Positions 17,061 to 24,774 of a DNA stretch of 51,693 bases are shown here, piece after piece. The position numbers and the translations under genes were made by a program. The stretch's first letter is position 1. Each line of letters opens with the position of its first letter. The DNA is from Archangium sp. (lineage in GTDB: Bacteria; Myxococcota; Myxococcia; Myxococcales; Myxococcaceae). The DNA lies in NCBI GenBank assembly GCA_016792935.1, contig JAEUJS010000652.1, positions 1 to 51,693 on the forward strand, written 5' to 3'. The notes beneath the pieces are model-generated. The model did not search any database. It was not told the DNA's origin and was given only the letters and a program-made list of their open reading frames with translations.

Positions 17061-18215
17061 TCAGAACGAACCGCTCACCGAAACCGCACCGCCGTTGCTG
17101 GTGACTACCGGAGCGACGGTCACTCCTCCACCGGCTCCTCCCGTGTCACGACCGAGGAACCAGAACAGCGCGCCGGTGACGACCAGCGCTCCGCCCGAGA
17201 TGAAGAGCGTGTTGGCGATGGCGCCGTTGGTGATGGCCGCCTGGTCGCGCGTGTAGAGCGCCGAGGTCGACGCCGCGCCGCTCATGAGGTCGGCTTTGAT
17301 GCTCTCGCGCATGCCGTTGTACGTGATGCCGAAGTACGCCCCGACACCGACCGCGGCGACGCCGAGGCCGATGAGCACGTAGCCGACGGGGCGCAGCGCA
17401 GAACCGCCGCTGCTCGCCGACTTCGTCACCTCGGGCTTCGACAGGTCTTCGTCCTTCGGAGTGACCTTCGCGGTCTCCTTCGGCGTCTCCTTGTTTCCCC
17501 CAACTGCGTCGCCCCCAGGGGCTTTGCCCGGCTCGTCCTTCACGACCGGCTTCTCTTCGACCTTCGCCACCGCGACTGGAGCAGGAGCCGACTGCTTCAC
17601 CGGCTTGCCGGCCGAGCCCAGGAACATGAGCTGGTTGTTCTCTTCGCTGGTGAGCTCAGCCCACCACTCGACCGTCGTGGCGTTGATGTCCGTCGCCGCC
17701 GCGCCGTTGACGACCTTCGCCTCGACCGGCTTCCACGGGCCGCCATCGACGCGCACGTAGAACTTCGCCTTGGAGATGAGCTTCAACGGGTCGTTGCGAA
17801 CGAAGAGCGAGATCTGCGTGACCTTGCCGTCAGCCGCGCCCGGGTCGAGCGGGCCCACCTCGATGCCGCCGTTGTTCTTGAACCATTCCTTGGCGCGCGC
17901 GACCACGTCGGCGACCTTGCCGGTGTACTTGCCGGTGAGGTCGCGACGCGGGTCGAGCTGCAGCACGGAACGGAAGCTCTCCTCGGCCTTGTCGAGCTTG
18001 CCGGTCGAGGCTTCCGCGAGACCACGGCTCTCCCACAGCGTGAGCAGCGAGTCGCGTTCGAGGTTTCCCTTCTTCGAGGCAGCGTCGATGGCCTTGAGCG
18101 CCTCGGCGTACTTCTTCGCCGCCAGGAGCTTCTGCGCCTTCTCGAGATCAGGGTTTCGCTGCGCGAACGCGCTGGTCGCTGCCAACGCGCAGACAAGGAG
18201 AGCCGTGCGGACCAT
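17061..18215 (-). CDS. Exported TPR protein with membrane anchors
   Basis: 384 residues. The signal peptide MVRTALLVCALAATSAFAQ is followed by TPR-like helices (about 20-120; EKAQKLLAAKKYAEALKAID; EESFRSVLQLDPRRDL), an Ig-like beta region (about 130-215), a Lys/Pro/Thr linker, and two hydrophobic segments near the C-terminus (VGYVLIGLGVAAVGVGAYFG; ANTLFISGGALVVTGALFWF). Such TPR plus PEGA-like proteins are common in myxobacteria. Its ATG shares one base with the upstream stop (TAATG), with GGAGGAA as ribosome site, so it is translationally coupled to the Gly-rich lipoprotein. A family B element at 17492-17531 encodes part of the linker (GKAPGGDAVGGN). Confidence 0.8.
   Translation of the reverse strand: MVRTALLVCALAATSAFAQRNPDLEKAQKLLAAKKYAEALKAIDAASKKGNLERDSLLTLWESRGLAEASTGKLDKAEESFRSVLQLDPRRDLTGKYTGKVADVVARAKEWFKNNGGIEVGPLDPGAADGKVTQISLFVRNDPLKLISKAKFYVRVDGGPWKPVEAKVVNGAAATDINATTVEWWAELTSEENNQLMFLGSAGKPVKQSAPAPVAVAKVEEKPVVKDEPGKAPGGDAVGGNKETPKETAKVTPKDEDLSKPEVTKSASSGGSALRPVGYVLIGLGVAAVGVGAYFGITYNGMRESIKADLMSGAASTSALYTRDQAAITNGAIANTLFISGGALVVTGALFWFLGRDTGGAGGGVTVAPVVTSNGGAVSVSGSF
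17492..17531. repeat. Family B palindromic element inside the TPR membrane protein gene
   Basis: CCCCCAACTGCGTCGCCCCC is followed by AGGGGCTTTGCCCGG. It is read on the minus strand in the linker of the TPR protein as GKAPGGDAVGGN, with no stop or frameshift. Confidence 0.7.
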
Positions 18216-18703
18216 TAGTTCGTTCCTCCGTCGAAGAAGCCCTGCGAGTACGTGAGCGGCATGTCGTCCGGCAGGTTCTCGTAGTCTGCCGAAGGCGCCG
18301 GCAGACCCGAGCCACCATCGTTGGTGTTGAACACGAGCTCGCGGCGCACCCACTCGGTGAACTGCATCATCGCGCCGCCACCACCGCCGGTGTTGCCGCC
18401 ACCGCCGGTCATGCCACCGCCGCCAGTCATGCCACCGCCGCCGGTCATTCCACCGCCGCCGGTCATTCCACCGCCGCCAGTGGCACCGCCGCCGCCAGTC
18501 ATGCCGCCACCACCGGTGGTACCTCCACCACCACCGGTGGCACCTCCGCCGCCGGTCGCAGCGCCACCACCCGAGCCGCCATCAGGCGACGGGATGAGCG
18601 GCTCGCACGAGCATCCGCTGTAGACCACCGCGCTCAAGGCGAGCGCGGCCACTGTCTTGCTCCAGCGGCTCATGGCCGCTGACCTGGTTCGAATTCTGAA
18701 CAT
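18215..18703 (-). CDS. Small lipoprotein with poly-Gly repeat linker
   Basis: 162 residues. The ATG at 18703 is preferred over 18673 because GGAG lies 7 nt upstream. The signal core is VAALALSAVVYSGC, a lipobox. About 65 residues of TGGGG/MTGGGG units follow, then a conserved-looking 55-residue C-terminus (FTEWVRRELVFNTNDGG ... FFDGGTN). It is encoded directly after the DUF4331 gene and overlaps the TPR gene by one base (TAATG). It is presumably a surface anchor or partner for the DUF4331 protein. I do not recognise a family. Confidence 0.78.
   Translation of the reverse strand: MFRIRTRSAAMSRWSKTVAALALSAVVYSGCSCEPLIPSPDGGSGGGAATGGGGATGGGGGTTGGGGMTGGGGATGGGGMTGGGGMTGGGGMTGGGGMTGGGGNTGGGGGAMMQFTEWVRRELVFNTNDGGSGLPAPSADYENLPDDMPLTYSQGFFDGGTN
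18365..18560 (-). repeat. Glycine-rich 15-18 bp tandem repeat
   Basis: About ten units of a CCACCGCCGCCGGTCATT-like sequence (plus strand) encode the TGGGGM/TGGGGA run of the small lipoprotein. It is a simple coding repeat that could vary in length between strains. Confidence 0.8.
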
Positions 18704-18727
18704 GGTTTTCTCCAGTGCTCAGGTGGC

Positions 18728-20284
18728 TCAAGTGCCCGAGTTCGGCGTCTTCAGATACGGGAACACGGCGTCGAAGTCGGAATCGTCCTGCAACACCGCG
18801 TCGTGGAACGGCACGCCACCACCGGGCGCGTCGTTTCCGGGGAGGAGCGCGCCTTCGACCACGCGGAGCGCGACATCGACCGTGTCGTCACCGGGGCGAC
18901 GGCCGTTGGGGAAGCCGGCCGGGTCACAGGCCATGTTGGTCGGAGGCAGCACGAGCACCGGGCCCATCGTGGCGCTGCGCATCTGGAAGCACTCGAACGC
19001 GCCGAGGTTGTTCTGCATGCCGTTGGGCGTGGCGGCGAGGCCGGTGTTGAGGCGCACCATCTCAGACAGCGGTCCCACCGGCATCGTCTGGTTCACGTTC
19101 GGCACGCCCTGCAGGAAGACGGTGATGAGGTCGGTGCGCGGGAAGACGTTGGGCTGCGGCACCATGAAGAGGATCTCGATGAGCTTGGGCAGCGTGGGGT
19201 TCGTCACGTACGGCGCGAAGTTGGCCGCGTCGTCCTTCGGCTCGCTGGCGTTGAAGCGGTCCTTGTCGGGAACGCCGATGACGACCTCGTTCACCAGCGG
19301 CATGCCGAGGCGCGAGACCTGGGTCCAGTTACCGCCTTCGCGGGTCGCCGCGGAGTAACCACCGCGCGGGTTGACGACGCGGGCCTGACGAACGCTCGCC
19401 GTGGTCCAGCCGCCGATGACGCCGTTGCCGGTGCCGGTGAGGCAGGCCTTGGGAATCTCGAGCGCCAGCGTGGTGACGTTCTTGTTGGCGATCTGGTTGG
19501 GGACGGCTCCGCGGAGCATGGGGTCGGTGATGACGGCAGCCGGGGCGTTGATGAGGTCGAAGACGGTGCCGAGGTTGACCGCGAAGCCTTCTTTGCGCTG
19601 GCCGACGAAGACGCGCGAGCCGGTCGTCGTGCAGCCCGGGATGTTCACGTCGAAGATGAACGAGTTCGCGTACGGGCCGTAGGTGCCCGCCGGGAAGGTC
19701 TTGGCGCCGACGTTGTCCATCGGCTTCTGGAAGACGGCGCTGCCACCTACCGCCTTGGTGATGGGCTGCGCGGCCGAAGCGCGACGCGGACCACGCACGA
19801 TGCCCAGCGAATAGGTCTCGAGCTGGCCCTGCGCGCCGCCGAACGCTCCAGGAGTAAAGCCACCGTCAGTGAGGCCGATGGGGCCGGCGTTGATGAGCGG
19901 AATGGGGACGGTCTGCGACATGCCACCGTCGGTCAGCGCGATGGGGAGCGCGACGCCGGTGCCGTTGAGCAGCGTGTTCTGGAAACGGAACTGGAAGGTG
20001 ATGTCTTCGATCGCGTCGCCCGAGTTCTCGATGTGGATCTCGTAGAGCGCCTCGGGATCCATCGAGAAGTAGTTCGGGCCGCCGTACGCATCCTGCAGCG
20101 GCTGGTAGTTCGCGATGATGGTGACGAAGGCGCCTTTGCCCGTCTCGTACGAGTTGAAGAGGTAGAAGTCGGTACCGTCGACCTTCGGGTTCTTGGTAAT
20201 GAACGGCGCCTCACGGTGGCTCGACGCAAGAGCCGGAGCCGACACCAGCGTCGCAATCGCGACGACACAGGCCAACGAACGCAT
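18728..20284 (-). CDS. DUF4331-family exported protein
   Basis: 518 residues. The signal peptide MRSLACVVAIATLVSAPALA is followed by SSHREAPFITKNPKVDGTDF, the hallmark N-terminus of DUF4331 (SSHREAP and D-x-TDxY/F). The body has many short beta segments, and the C-terminal PNGRRPGDDTVDVALRVVEG is also typical of the family. The role is not established; it is periplasmic or outer-surface. The start is supported by GGAGG 6 nt upstream of the ATG. It is the first gene of a minus-strand series (DUF4331, Gly-rich lipoprotein, TPR, globin, YceI-cytochrome). A TPR and HupE pair, which I associate with DUF4331 genes elsewhere from memory, is only 2 kb away. Confidence 0.9.
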   Translation of the reverse strand: MRSLACVVAIATLVSAPALASSHREAPFITKNPKVDGTDFYLFNSYETGKGAFVTIIANYQPLQDAYGGPNYFSMDPEALYEIHIENSGDAIEDITFQFRFQNTLLNGTGVALPIALTDGGMSQTVPIPLINAGPIGLTDGGFTPGAFGGAQGQLETYSLGIVRGPRRASAAQPITKAVGGSAVFQKPMDNVGAKTFPAGTYGPYANSFIFDVNIPGCTTTGSRVFVGQRKEGFAVNLGTVFDLINAPAAVITDPMLRGAVPNQIANKNVTTLALEIPKACLTGTGNGVIGGWTTASVRQARVVNPRGGYSAATREGGNWTQVSRLGMPLVNEVVIGVPDKDRFNASEPKDDAANFAPYVTNPTLPKLIEILFMVPQPNVFPRTDLITVFLQGVPNVNQTMPVGPLSEMVRLNTGLAATPNGMQNNLGAFECFQMRSATMGPVLVLPPTNMACDPAGFPNGRRPGDDTVDVALRVVEGALLPGNDAPGGGVPFHDAVLQDDSDFDAVFPYLKTPNSGT

Positions 20285-20325
20285 GAACAACCTCCAGGTG
20301 GGAAAAAACGGAAACCAGGGCTTCG

Positions 20326-20359
20326 GAACCGGACCCACTGCGAACGGAGTGGGCGGTTC
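20326..20359. promoter_or_regulatory. Inverted repeat in the DUF4331/lipoprotein divergent gap
   Basis: GAACC-GGA-CCCACT is followed, after an 8-nt loop, by AGTGGG-C-GGTTC. The 6-bp inner and 5-bp outer stems are perfect. It lies in the gap between the DUF4331 start and the divergent lipoprotein and covers the proposed GTG start of the latter. It could be an operator or an RNA hairpin controlling initiation. Confidence 0.35.
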
Positions 20360-20897
20360 GGTTTGGATCGTTTTGATTTTTGTGGGGTTGGCCGCGATGG
20401 CCGGCTGCAAGTGCGCGGAACCAAAGCCCGCTGACCCGCAAGCCGTCGACAAGAAAGTCGACGTGATGAATCCACCGGTTGATGTGCAGCGTCAGGCCGA
20501 CCTCGCCGCGTTGCCGCAGACCGGGGGCTCGTTGGTGGATCAGTTGGCGGCCGAAGCCGCGGCGCGCCCGAAGGACACGGGCACACTCGAAGCGGTCATG
20601 GCGGCGGTGGCGAAAGACGGCGTGACGTTCGGCCCGACGCGACAGGCGTGGGCGCAGAAGCAGCTCGCGCTCTACTGCGCCTCGGCCGACTCGGCAGACG
20701 GCGTGCTGGTGACGGTGTGTGAGTACCCGTCAGCCGAACAAGCGGGCCGCGGTGAGAAGGAATCGAACATCGTGCAGGGCAAGCTGCCGATGCATCAGTC
20801 CGTGGTGCGGAAGAAGTCCGTGCTTCATGTCGTGCCGCGCTCCGATGCTCCGCCTGAGACGGTGAAGAAGATTCTCGCGGCCTTCGACGCTGCGTGA
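20349..20897 (+). CDS. Orphan lipoprotein divergent from DUF4331
   Basis: 182 residues from the GTG at 20349: a short hydrophobic signal (VWIVLIFVGLAAMAGC, lipobox MAGC), then KCAEPKPADPQAVDKKVD and a soluble domain (about 60-182) containing QLALYCASADSADGVLVTVC and SVVRKKSVLHVVPRSDAPPE. The start is uncertain: an in-frame ATG at 20283 would overlap the divergent DUF4331 start and leave no promoter space, so the later GTG was chosen. I do not recognise the family. It is likely a periplasmic or outer-membrane lipoprotein expressed from the same divergent control region as the DUF4331 operon. Confidence 0.7.
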   Translation: MGGSVWIVLIFVGLAAMAGCKCAEPKPADPQAVDKKVDVMNPPVDVQRQADLAALPQTGGSLVDQLAAEAAARPKDTGTLEAVMAAVAKDGVTFGPTRQAWAQKQLALYCASADSADGVLVTVCEYPSAEQAGRGEKESNIVQGKLPMHQSVVRKKSVLHVVPRSDAPPETVKKILAAFDAA

Positions 20898-20978
20898 AGC
20901 GGGAGAGGACGTTCTTTCCGGCTCAGGGGCGCTCATGCCGCGCGTCACGGTGACGGCGTTCTCAGCACCGTTCCCAGC

Positions 20979-21902
20979 TCACGGGGCGACGCTGGCCAGC
21001 CACAGCCCCAGCGTCCCCTTTGGAGCATCGGGGTGCGCAGTCCGCACGATGGCGACGACGGCGCGACCGTCGGGTGCCCAGAGCAGCCGCTCCACTGTCG
21101 CGCCGCAGCTCGTCGGCCAGTCGATCGGTGCGTAGCGCGCCCAGGCGGCGCACCGGGTGCTGTTGGGGTCAGCACACTCTTCCGCGTCACGCTCCTCGCG
21201 CGTCGGCATGGTGCTCGCGCACTCGCGCGCGTCGCTCGAGTCGAGCCAGGGCGCGCCGGCCATCGCCGTGACGTGCCACTCGATGGGACCAAGGCTGACG
21301 GTGGCGTCGCGCAAGGTGTAGGCCGCGTCGTTCGAAAGAGCCGGGCGCTGGGCGCGCTTCACCGCTTTGCTCCAACCACCGCCAGGCGCGAAGCACCGCA
21401 CCTTCCCACTCGTCCCCTGCGCGACGCAGAACCCGTCGGCCGACCACCACGCGTCTGCCAGCGACTGGGTTCCCGGCATCGTGCCCAGCCGCGCGTACGG
21501 TGAGAGTCGCGGCATCGCCTCGCGCCTGAGCGCTTCGAGCTGCTCGCGCAGCTGAGGCAGCCGCGGCTCGTGAGTCACTGCCGGGTTCATCGCCATCCAC
21601 GTCGTGAGCGCCTCCTCGCGGCCAATCCACCCCTGCACCGCGCGATACCGATCGACCACAGGCCCGCCCGCGGGCACTGAGGGCTCGACGTCCTCCCGCC
21701 AGCGCCCGTCGGAGGTGCGGGTCAGCCGCCACGGAGCGGGCCAGTCGACGAACGAGACGATGAGCGACGGTCCATCACAGCGCGCTTCGACCCCGCGCAA
21801 CCTGCTGAGGTCCAGCTCTGGCGCGCCCTGCGGTGACGCCTTCACCGTCGCGCCGTCGGTGATGCACGCGGCAAGAGAGAGCGCGACGAAGCTGGCGAAC
21901 AT
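20979..21902 (-). CDS. Orphan lipoprotein, 307 residues
   Basis: MFASFVALSLAACITDGATV is a lipoprotein signal peptide with lipobox LAAC. The mature part is soluble with several tryptophans and six or more cysteines (ARCDGPSLIVSFVDWPAPW; GFCVAQGTSGKVRCFAPGGG; RECASTMPTREERDAEECAD), suggesting disulfides. The C-terminus (ERLLWAPDGRAVVAIVRTA) resembles a WD40/propeller strand but one repeat is not enough to assign a fold. It is convergent with the lipoprotein at 20349 and divergent from the TPR-HupE pair. The function is unknown. Confidence 0.72.
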   Translation of the reverse strand: MFASFVALSLAACITDGATVKASPQGAPELDLSRLRGVEARCDGPSLIVSFVDWPAPWRLTRTSDGRWREDVEPSVPAGGPVVDRYRAVQGWIGREEALTTWMAMNPAVTHEPRLPQLREQLEALRREAMPRLSPYARLGTMPGTQSLADAWWSADGFCVAQGTSGKVRCFAPGGGWSKAVKRAQRPALSNDAAYTLRDATVSLGPIEWHVTAMAGAPWLDSSDARECASTMPTREERDAEECADPNSTRCAAWARYAPIDWPTSCGATVERLLWAPDGRAVVAIVRTAHPDAPKGTLGLWLASVAP

Positions 21903-22116
21903 GAAAAGACGGTAGCACCCCCGCCGTCAGGTGCGGTGCGCGCGTCCAGCGGGCAAGCGCCCGAACCAGCGAGCTCACCATCCACTACCGGCTGGAATGA
22001 ACCGCACAGTGGAGAACCGACCTGGGGCGGTTCGGAACGAGCAGGCAACATGATTCGCTTGTCCTTCTCGACCCCCGCTCCGATGCTTCGAGGCCCCCCT
22101 CTCTCGAAGAGACTTC
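21903..22116. promoter_or_regulatory. 214-bp divergent intergenic region
   Basis: This is the gap between the orphan lipoprotein (minus) and the TPR/HupE pair (plus). It presumably holds both promoters, but I could not identify convincing -35/-10 hexamers. A CTCTCGAAGAGA near-palindrome lies just before the TPR start and includes its likely ribosome site (GAAGAGA). Confidence 0.3.
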
Positions 22117-23313
22117 ATGAAGCGGTGGTCGACGGCGATCAGATCAGCAGGCGAGCCTGCTGCGGCAATGGTGCTCTTCGCAGGCCTGGCACTGACGATC
22201 TCGTTCACGCTGATTCCGCCAGAGAAGGCGCTGAACGTTGCGTACGTGCCGGCGCGTGACGACGTGGTGCTCGAGAAGGTGCCCGTGCGTGCCCGCGCGG
22301 CTCCCGGAGTCGAGCTGAGCGAGCAAGCAGCGGCGCAGCGCGCGCGGGAATTGATCACCCAGGCGCGTGCGCGCGGTGGAGATCCGCGGCTGCTCGGTCA
22401 GGCGCAGGCGGTGTTGTCGAAGTGGTGGAGCTCGCAGGACGCATCGAGCGAGCTGCTGTTGATGCGCGCGACGGTGAAGCAGAGCCTGCACGACTTCGAT
22501 GGAGCGCTCGCCGATCTCGACCTCGTCGTTGGGCGTGATCCGCATCGCCCAGCAGGCGAGCCTGCTGATTCGGTCGATCCGCAGGCGTGGCTGACGCGCG
22601 CGACGGTGCTGACCGTGCAGGGGCGGTACGCAGACGCGGTGGCGTCGTGTCAGCACCTCAACGCGTCGGAGCGTGTGCTCGAGACGATGGTGTGCGTGGC
22701 GATTCCCGAAGCGCTGCAGGGAAAATTGAGCGAGTCGCGCGCGAAGTTGAGCGAGCTGGTGGTGAACGAGCCGGCGTCGAAGGCGTGGGTCTCTTCGGTG
22801 CGCGGAGAGCTGGAGCGCTGGGCGGGAGACGACGTCGCAGCGGAGAAGTCGCTGCGTGAAGCGGTGATGCTCGATGCGGGCGACTCGTATTCGCGCTCGC
22901 TGCTCGCGGAGCTGCTGCTGGACCTCGGACGACCGAAGGAAGTGGTGGCGCTCTACGCGGGGCGCGAGCTGAACGACACGGAGCTGCTGTGGGTGGTGCT
23001 GGCGAATCCGGAGGATGCTGCTCGCAAGGAAGAGCTCGCGGCGCGCGTGGCGGCGAATCGTCAGCGCGGTGAGACGCTGCACCGTCGCGAGGAGTCGCGG
23101 TACGCGCTGCGGGTCGAGGGCGACGCAGAGATGGCGCTCACCCTCGCGGTGGAGAATTGGAAGGTGCAGCGCGAGCCGGCAGACGCACGCGTGTTCATCG
23201 AGGCGGCGGTGGCGGCACATCGCTCGGTCGCGCTCGAGCCGGTGCGGGCCTGGTTGAACGAGACGAAGTTGCCGTGGCCAGTGCTCCACAAGCTGTTGGA
23301 GCAAACGCCATGA
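22117..23313 (+). CDS. Membrane-anchored TPR protein, partner of HupE
   Basis: 398 residues. An N-terminal membrane anchor (AAAMVLFAGLALTISFTLIP, about 16-35) is followed by TPR-like helices through the whole length (ASSELLLMRATVKQSLHDFD; AWLTRATVLTVQGRYADAVA; SYSRSLLAELLLDLGRPKEV). Its stop overlaps the HupE start as ATGA, so the two are translationally coupled. Two identical family C palindromes are embedded in the gene: one gives SAGEPAAA before the anchor, the other PAGEPADS in mid-protein. It likely assembles with the HupE-like membrane protein; the role is otherwise unknown. Confidence 0.83.
   Translation: MKRWSTAIRSAGEPAAAMVLFAGLALTISFTLIPPEKALNVAYVPARDDVVLEKVPVRARAAPGVELSEQAAAQRARELITQARARGGDPRLLGQAQAVLSKWWSSQDASSELLLMRATVKQSLHDFDGALADLDLVVGRDPHRPAGEPADSVDPQAWLTRATVLTVQGRYADAVASCQHLNASERVLETMVCVAIPEALQGKLSESRAKLSELVVNEPASKAWVSSVRGELERWAGDDVAAEKSLREAVMLDAGDSYSRSLLAELLLDLGRPKEVVALYAGRELNDTELLWVVLANPEDAARKEELAARVAANRQRGETLHRREESRYALRVEGDAEMALTLAVENWKVQREPADARVFIEAAVAAHRSVALEPVRAWLNETKLPWPVLHKLLEQTP
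22145..22162. repeat. Family C palindrome (copy 1), in coding sequence
   Basis: CAGCAGGCGAGCCTGCTG is an 8-bp perfect stem around a GA dinucleotide. It is read in frame in the TPR gene as part of SAGEPAAA. The identical 18-mer recurs at 22550 and 35594. Confidence 0.85.
22550..22567. repeat. Family C palindrome (copy 2), in coding sequence
   Basis: The same 18-mer CAGCAGGCGAGCCTGCTG appears 405 bp after copy 1 in the same gene, encoding part of PAGEPADS. Confidence 0.85.
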
Positions 23314-24698
23314 CGTCTGCTTCCGAGACGACGTCTCCCTCTCCCGCCCCTGCGAGTTCAGCGACGCCCCGCTCCGCGTCCGAGTCATCACAAGCGATCG
23401 CGACGACGTCCCCCTCTCCCGCCCCTGCGGGAGAGGGTTGGGGCGAGGGAGTGTCATCCCGCTCTGCGCACGACTCGTCTCCTCACGCGTCGTCTCACTC
23501 TCGCGCGCTCGAGAACTGCGGAGCTCTCCCTCACCCTGACCCTTCGCGCGCGTCTCGTGTTGCGCCCGATGCGCCTGCGCGCGCGTCTCGCTCTCGTGCG
23601 TTCGTCACCGCGGCGTGCATCGCCTTCGCACTGACTGCGACGCCGGCGTTCGCGCACAAAGGCTCTGACGCGTACTGGACCATCCGCGCCGACGGCCCCC
23701 GCGTCACCGGCCGCCTCGACGTCGCGCTCCGAGATCTCGATCTCGCCGTCGCGCTCGACACCAACGCCGACGGCAACATCACGTGGAACGAAGTTCGCGC
23801 GCAGCAACCGAACATCTGCACCGCCCTCACCACCGCGCTCTCACTCGAACAGAACAAGTCACGCTGCCCGCTCACCTGCGGAGCCCTGCGCATCGTCGAC
23901 CATTCCGACGGCAGCTACGCCGCGCTCGACCTCGACGCCACCTGCCCTGCCCCGGTCACCGAGCTCACCGCGAGCTACGCGCTCCTCTTCGACGCCGACG
24001 CGCAACACCGCGGCCTCCTCTCCGTCGCAGGCGCTGGAGAAACCCACTGGGACGCGTTCACCACCAACGCCCGCACCCGCACCGTCTCGTTCTCACCCGT
24101 CTCCGCGTCGTCCCAGACCGGACTCGCGTTCGCGCAAGGCGTGCATCACATCGCCATTGGCTGGGACCACCTGTGTTTTCTCTTCGCGCTCTTGCTCCCC
24201 TCGGTCCTCAAGCGCACGGAGAAGACCTGGGCACCGCGCGACGCGTTCAAGCCGACGCTGCTCGACGTGACGAAGGTCGTCACGGCGTTCACGCTCGCGC
24301 ATTCCATCACGCTCGGGCTCGCGGCCTTCGAAGTGGTGCACCCCAACGCGCACTGGGTCGAGGTCAGCATCGCCGTCTCGGTCGCGCTGGCGGCGTTCAA
24401 CAACCTCGTGCCCTTCGTCCCCGAGACGCGCTGGTCGCTCGCGTTCTCGCTCGGCCTGATGCACGGCTTCGGCTTCGTGCAGGCCATCGCCGACCTCGGC
24501 GCGGCTGGCCCGTCGATGTGGCTCTCGGTGCTCGGCTTCAACCTCGGCGTCGAAGCCGGTCAGCTGTGCATCGTGGCGCTCTTCGTGCCCGTCGCGTGGC
24601 TGCTGCGCTCGAGGACGGCGTACCTCAAAGTCATCCTCCCGCTCGGCTCGGCCGTCATCCTCGGCGTCGCGTTGTTCTGGACCTCGCAGCGCATTTGA
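23310..24698 (+). CDS. HupE/UreJ-family membrane protein with repeat-derived N-terminal extension
   Basis: 462 residues. The ATG at 23310 overlaps the upstream stop (ATGA). Residues about 96-115 look like a signal peptide (FVTAACIAFALTATPAFA, then HKG). A periplasmic domain follows (about 116-265), and then the HupE/UreJ_2 membrane region with GVHHIAIGWDHLCFLFALLL (about 275) and about six or seven transmembrane helices to the end. HupE/UreJ proteins are linked to metal (nickel or cobalt) uptake, but the substrate here is unknown. Residues 1-95 are odd: Ser/Pro/Ala-rich, with SPSPAPA twice, built from family A elements. No in-frame start codon lies between this extension and the signal peptide. 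Confidence 0.85.
   Translation: MTSASETTSPSPAPASSATPRSASESSQAIATTSPSPAPAGEGWGEGVSSRSAHDSSPHASSHSRALENCGALPHPDPSRASRVAPDAPARASRSRAFVTAACIAFALTATPAFAHKGSDAYWTIRADGPRVTGRLDVALRDLDLAVALDTNADGNITWNEVRAQQPNICTALTTALSLEQNKSRCPLTCGALRIVDHSDGSYAALDLDATCPAPVTELTASYALLFDADAQHRGLLSVAGAGETHWDAFTTNARTRTVSFSPVSASSQTGLAFAQGVHHIAIGWDHLCFLFALLLPSVLKRTEKTWAPRDAFKPTLLDVTKVVTAFTLAHSITLGLAAFEVVHPNAHWVEVSIAVSVALAAFNNLVPFVPETRWSLAFSLGLMHGFGFVQAIADLGAAGPSMWLSVLGFNLGVEAGQLCIVALFVPVAWLLRSRTAYLKVILPLGSAVILGVALFWTSQRI
23328..23548. repeat. Cluster of family A elements (partial, full, partial) in the HupE N-terminus
   Basis: The full element is at 23409-23452 (CCCCCTCTCCCGCCCCTGCG, then GGAGAGGGTTGGGGCGAGGG), with a 9-10 bp stem. 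A truncated left copy lies at about 23328-23352, sharing ACGACGTC and CCTCTCCCGCCCCTGCG. A third remnant, TCCCTCACCCTGACCCTTCG, is at about 23526. All are read in the HupE frame. Confidence 0.75.
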
Positions 24699-24744
24699 GC
24701 GCGCTGCATTCTGCCCCTCGCGGGAGCGCTGTTCTGGACCTCGC
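24673..24744. repeat. 15-bp direct repeat at the HupE 3' end
   Basis: TGTTCTGGACCTCGC occurs at 24673-24687, within the last HupE codons, and again at 24730-24744, after the stop. It looks like a small duplication of the gene end and may mark an old rearrangement next to the DUF2378 gene. Confidence 0.6.
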
Positions 24745-24774
24745 CTCGAGTCCGAGTCCACACTCCGCGCGCGC

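Noticed and set aside
18803..20434. 543-codon plus-strand frame opposite DUF4331
   Set aside because: It is composed of Arg/Asp/Val-rich shadow sequence, whereas the minus strand shows a signal peptide and the DUF4331 hallmark.
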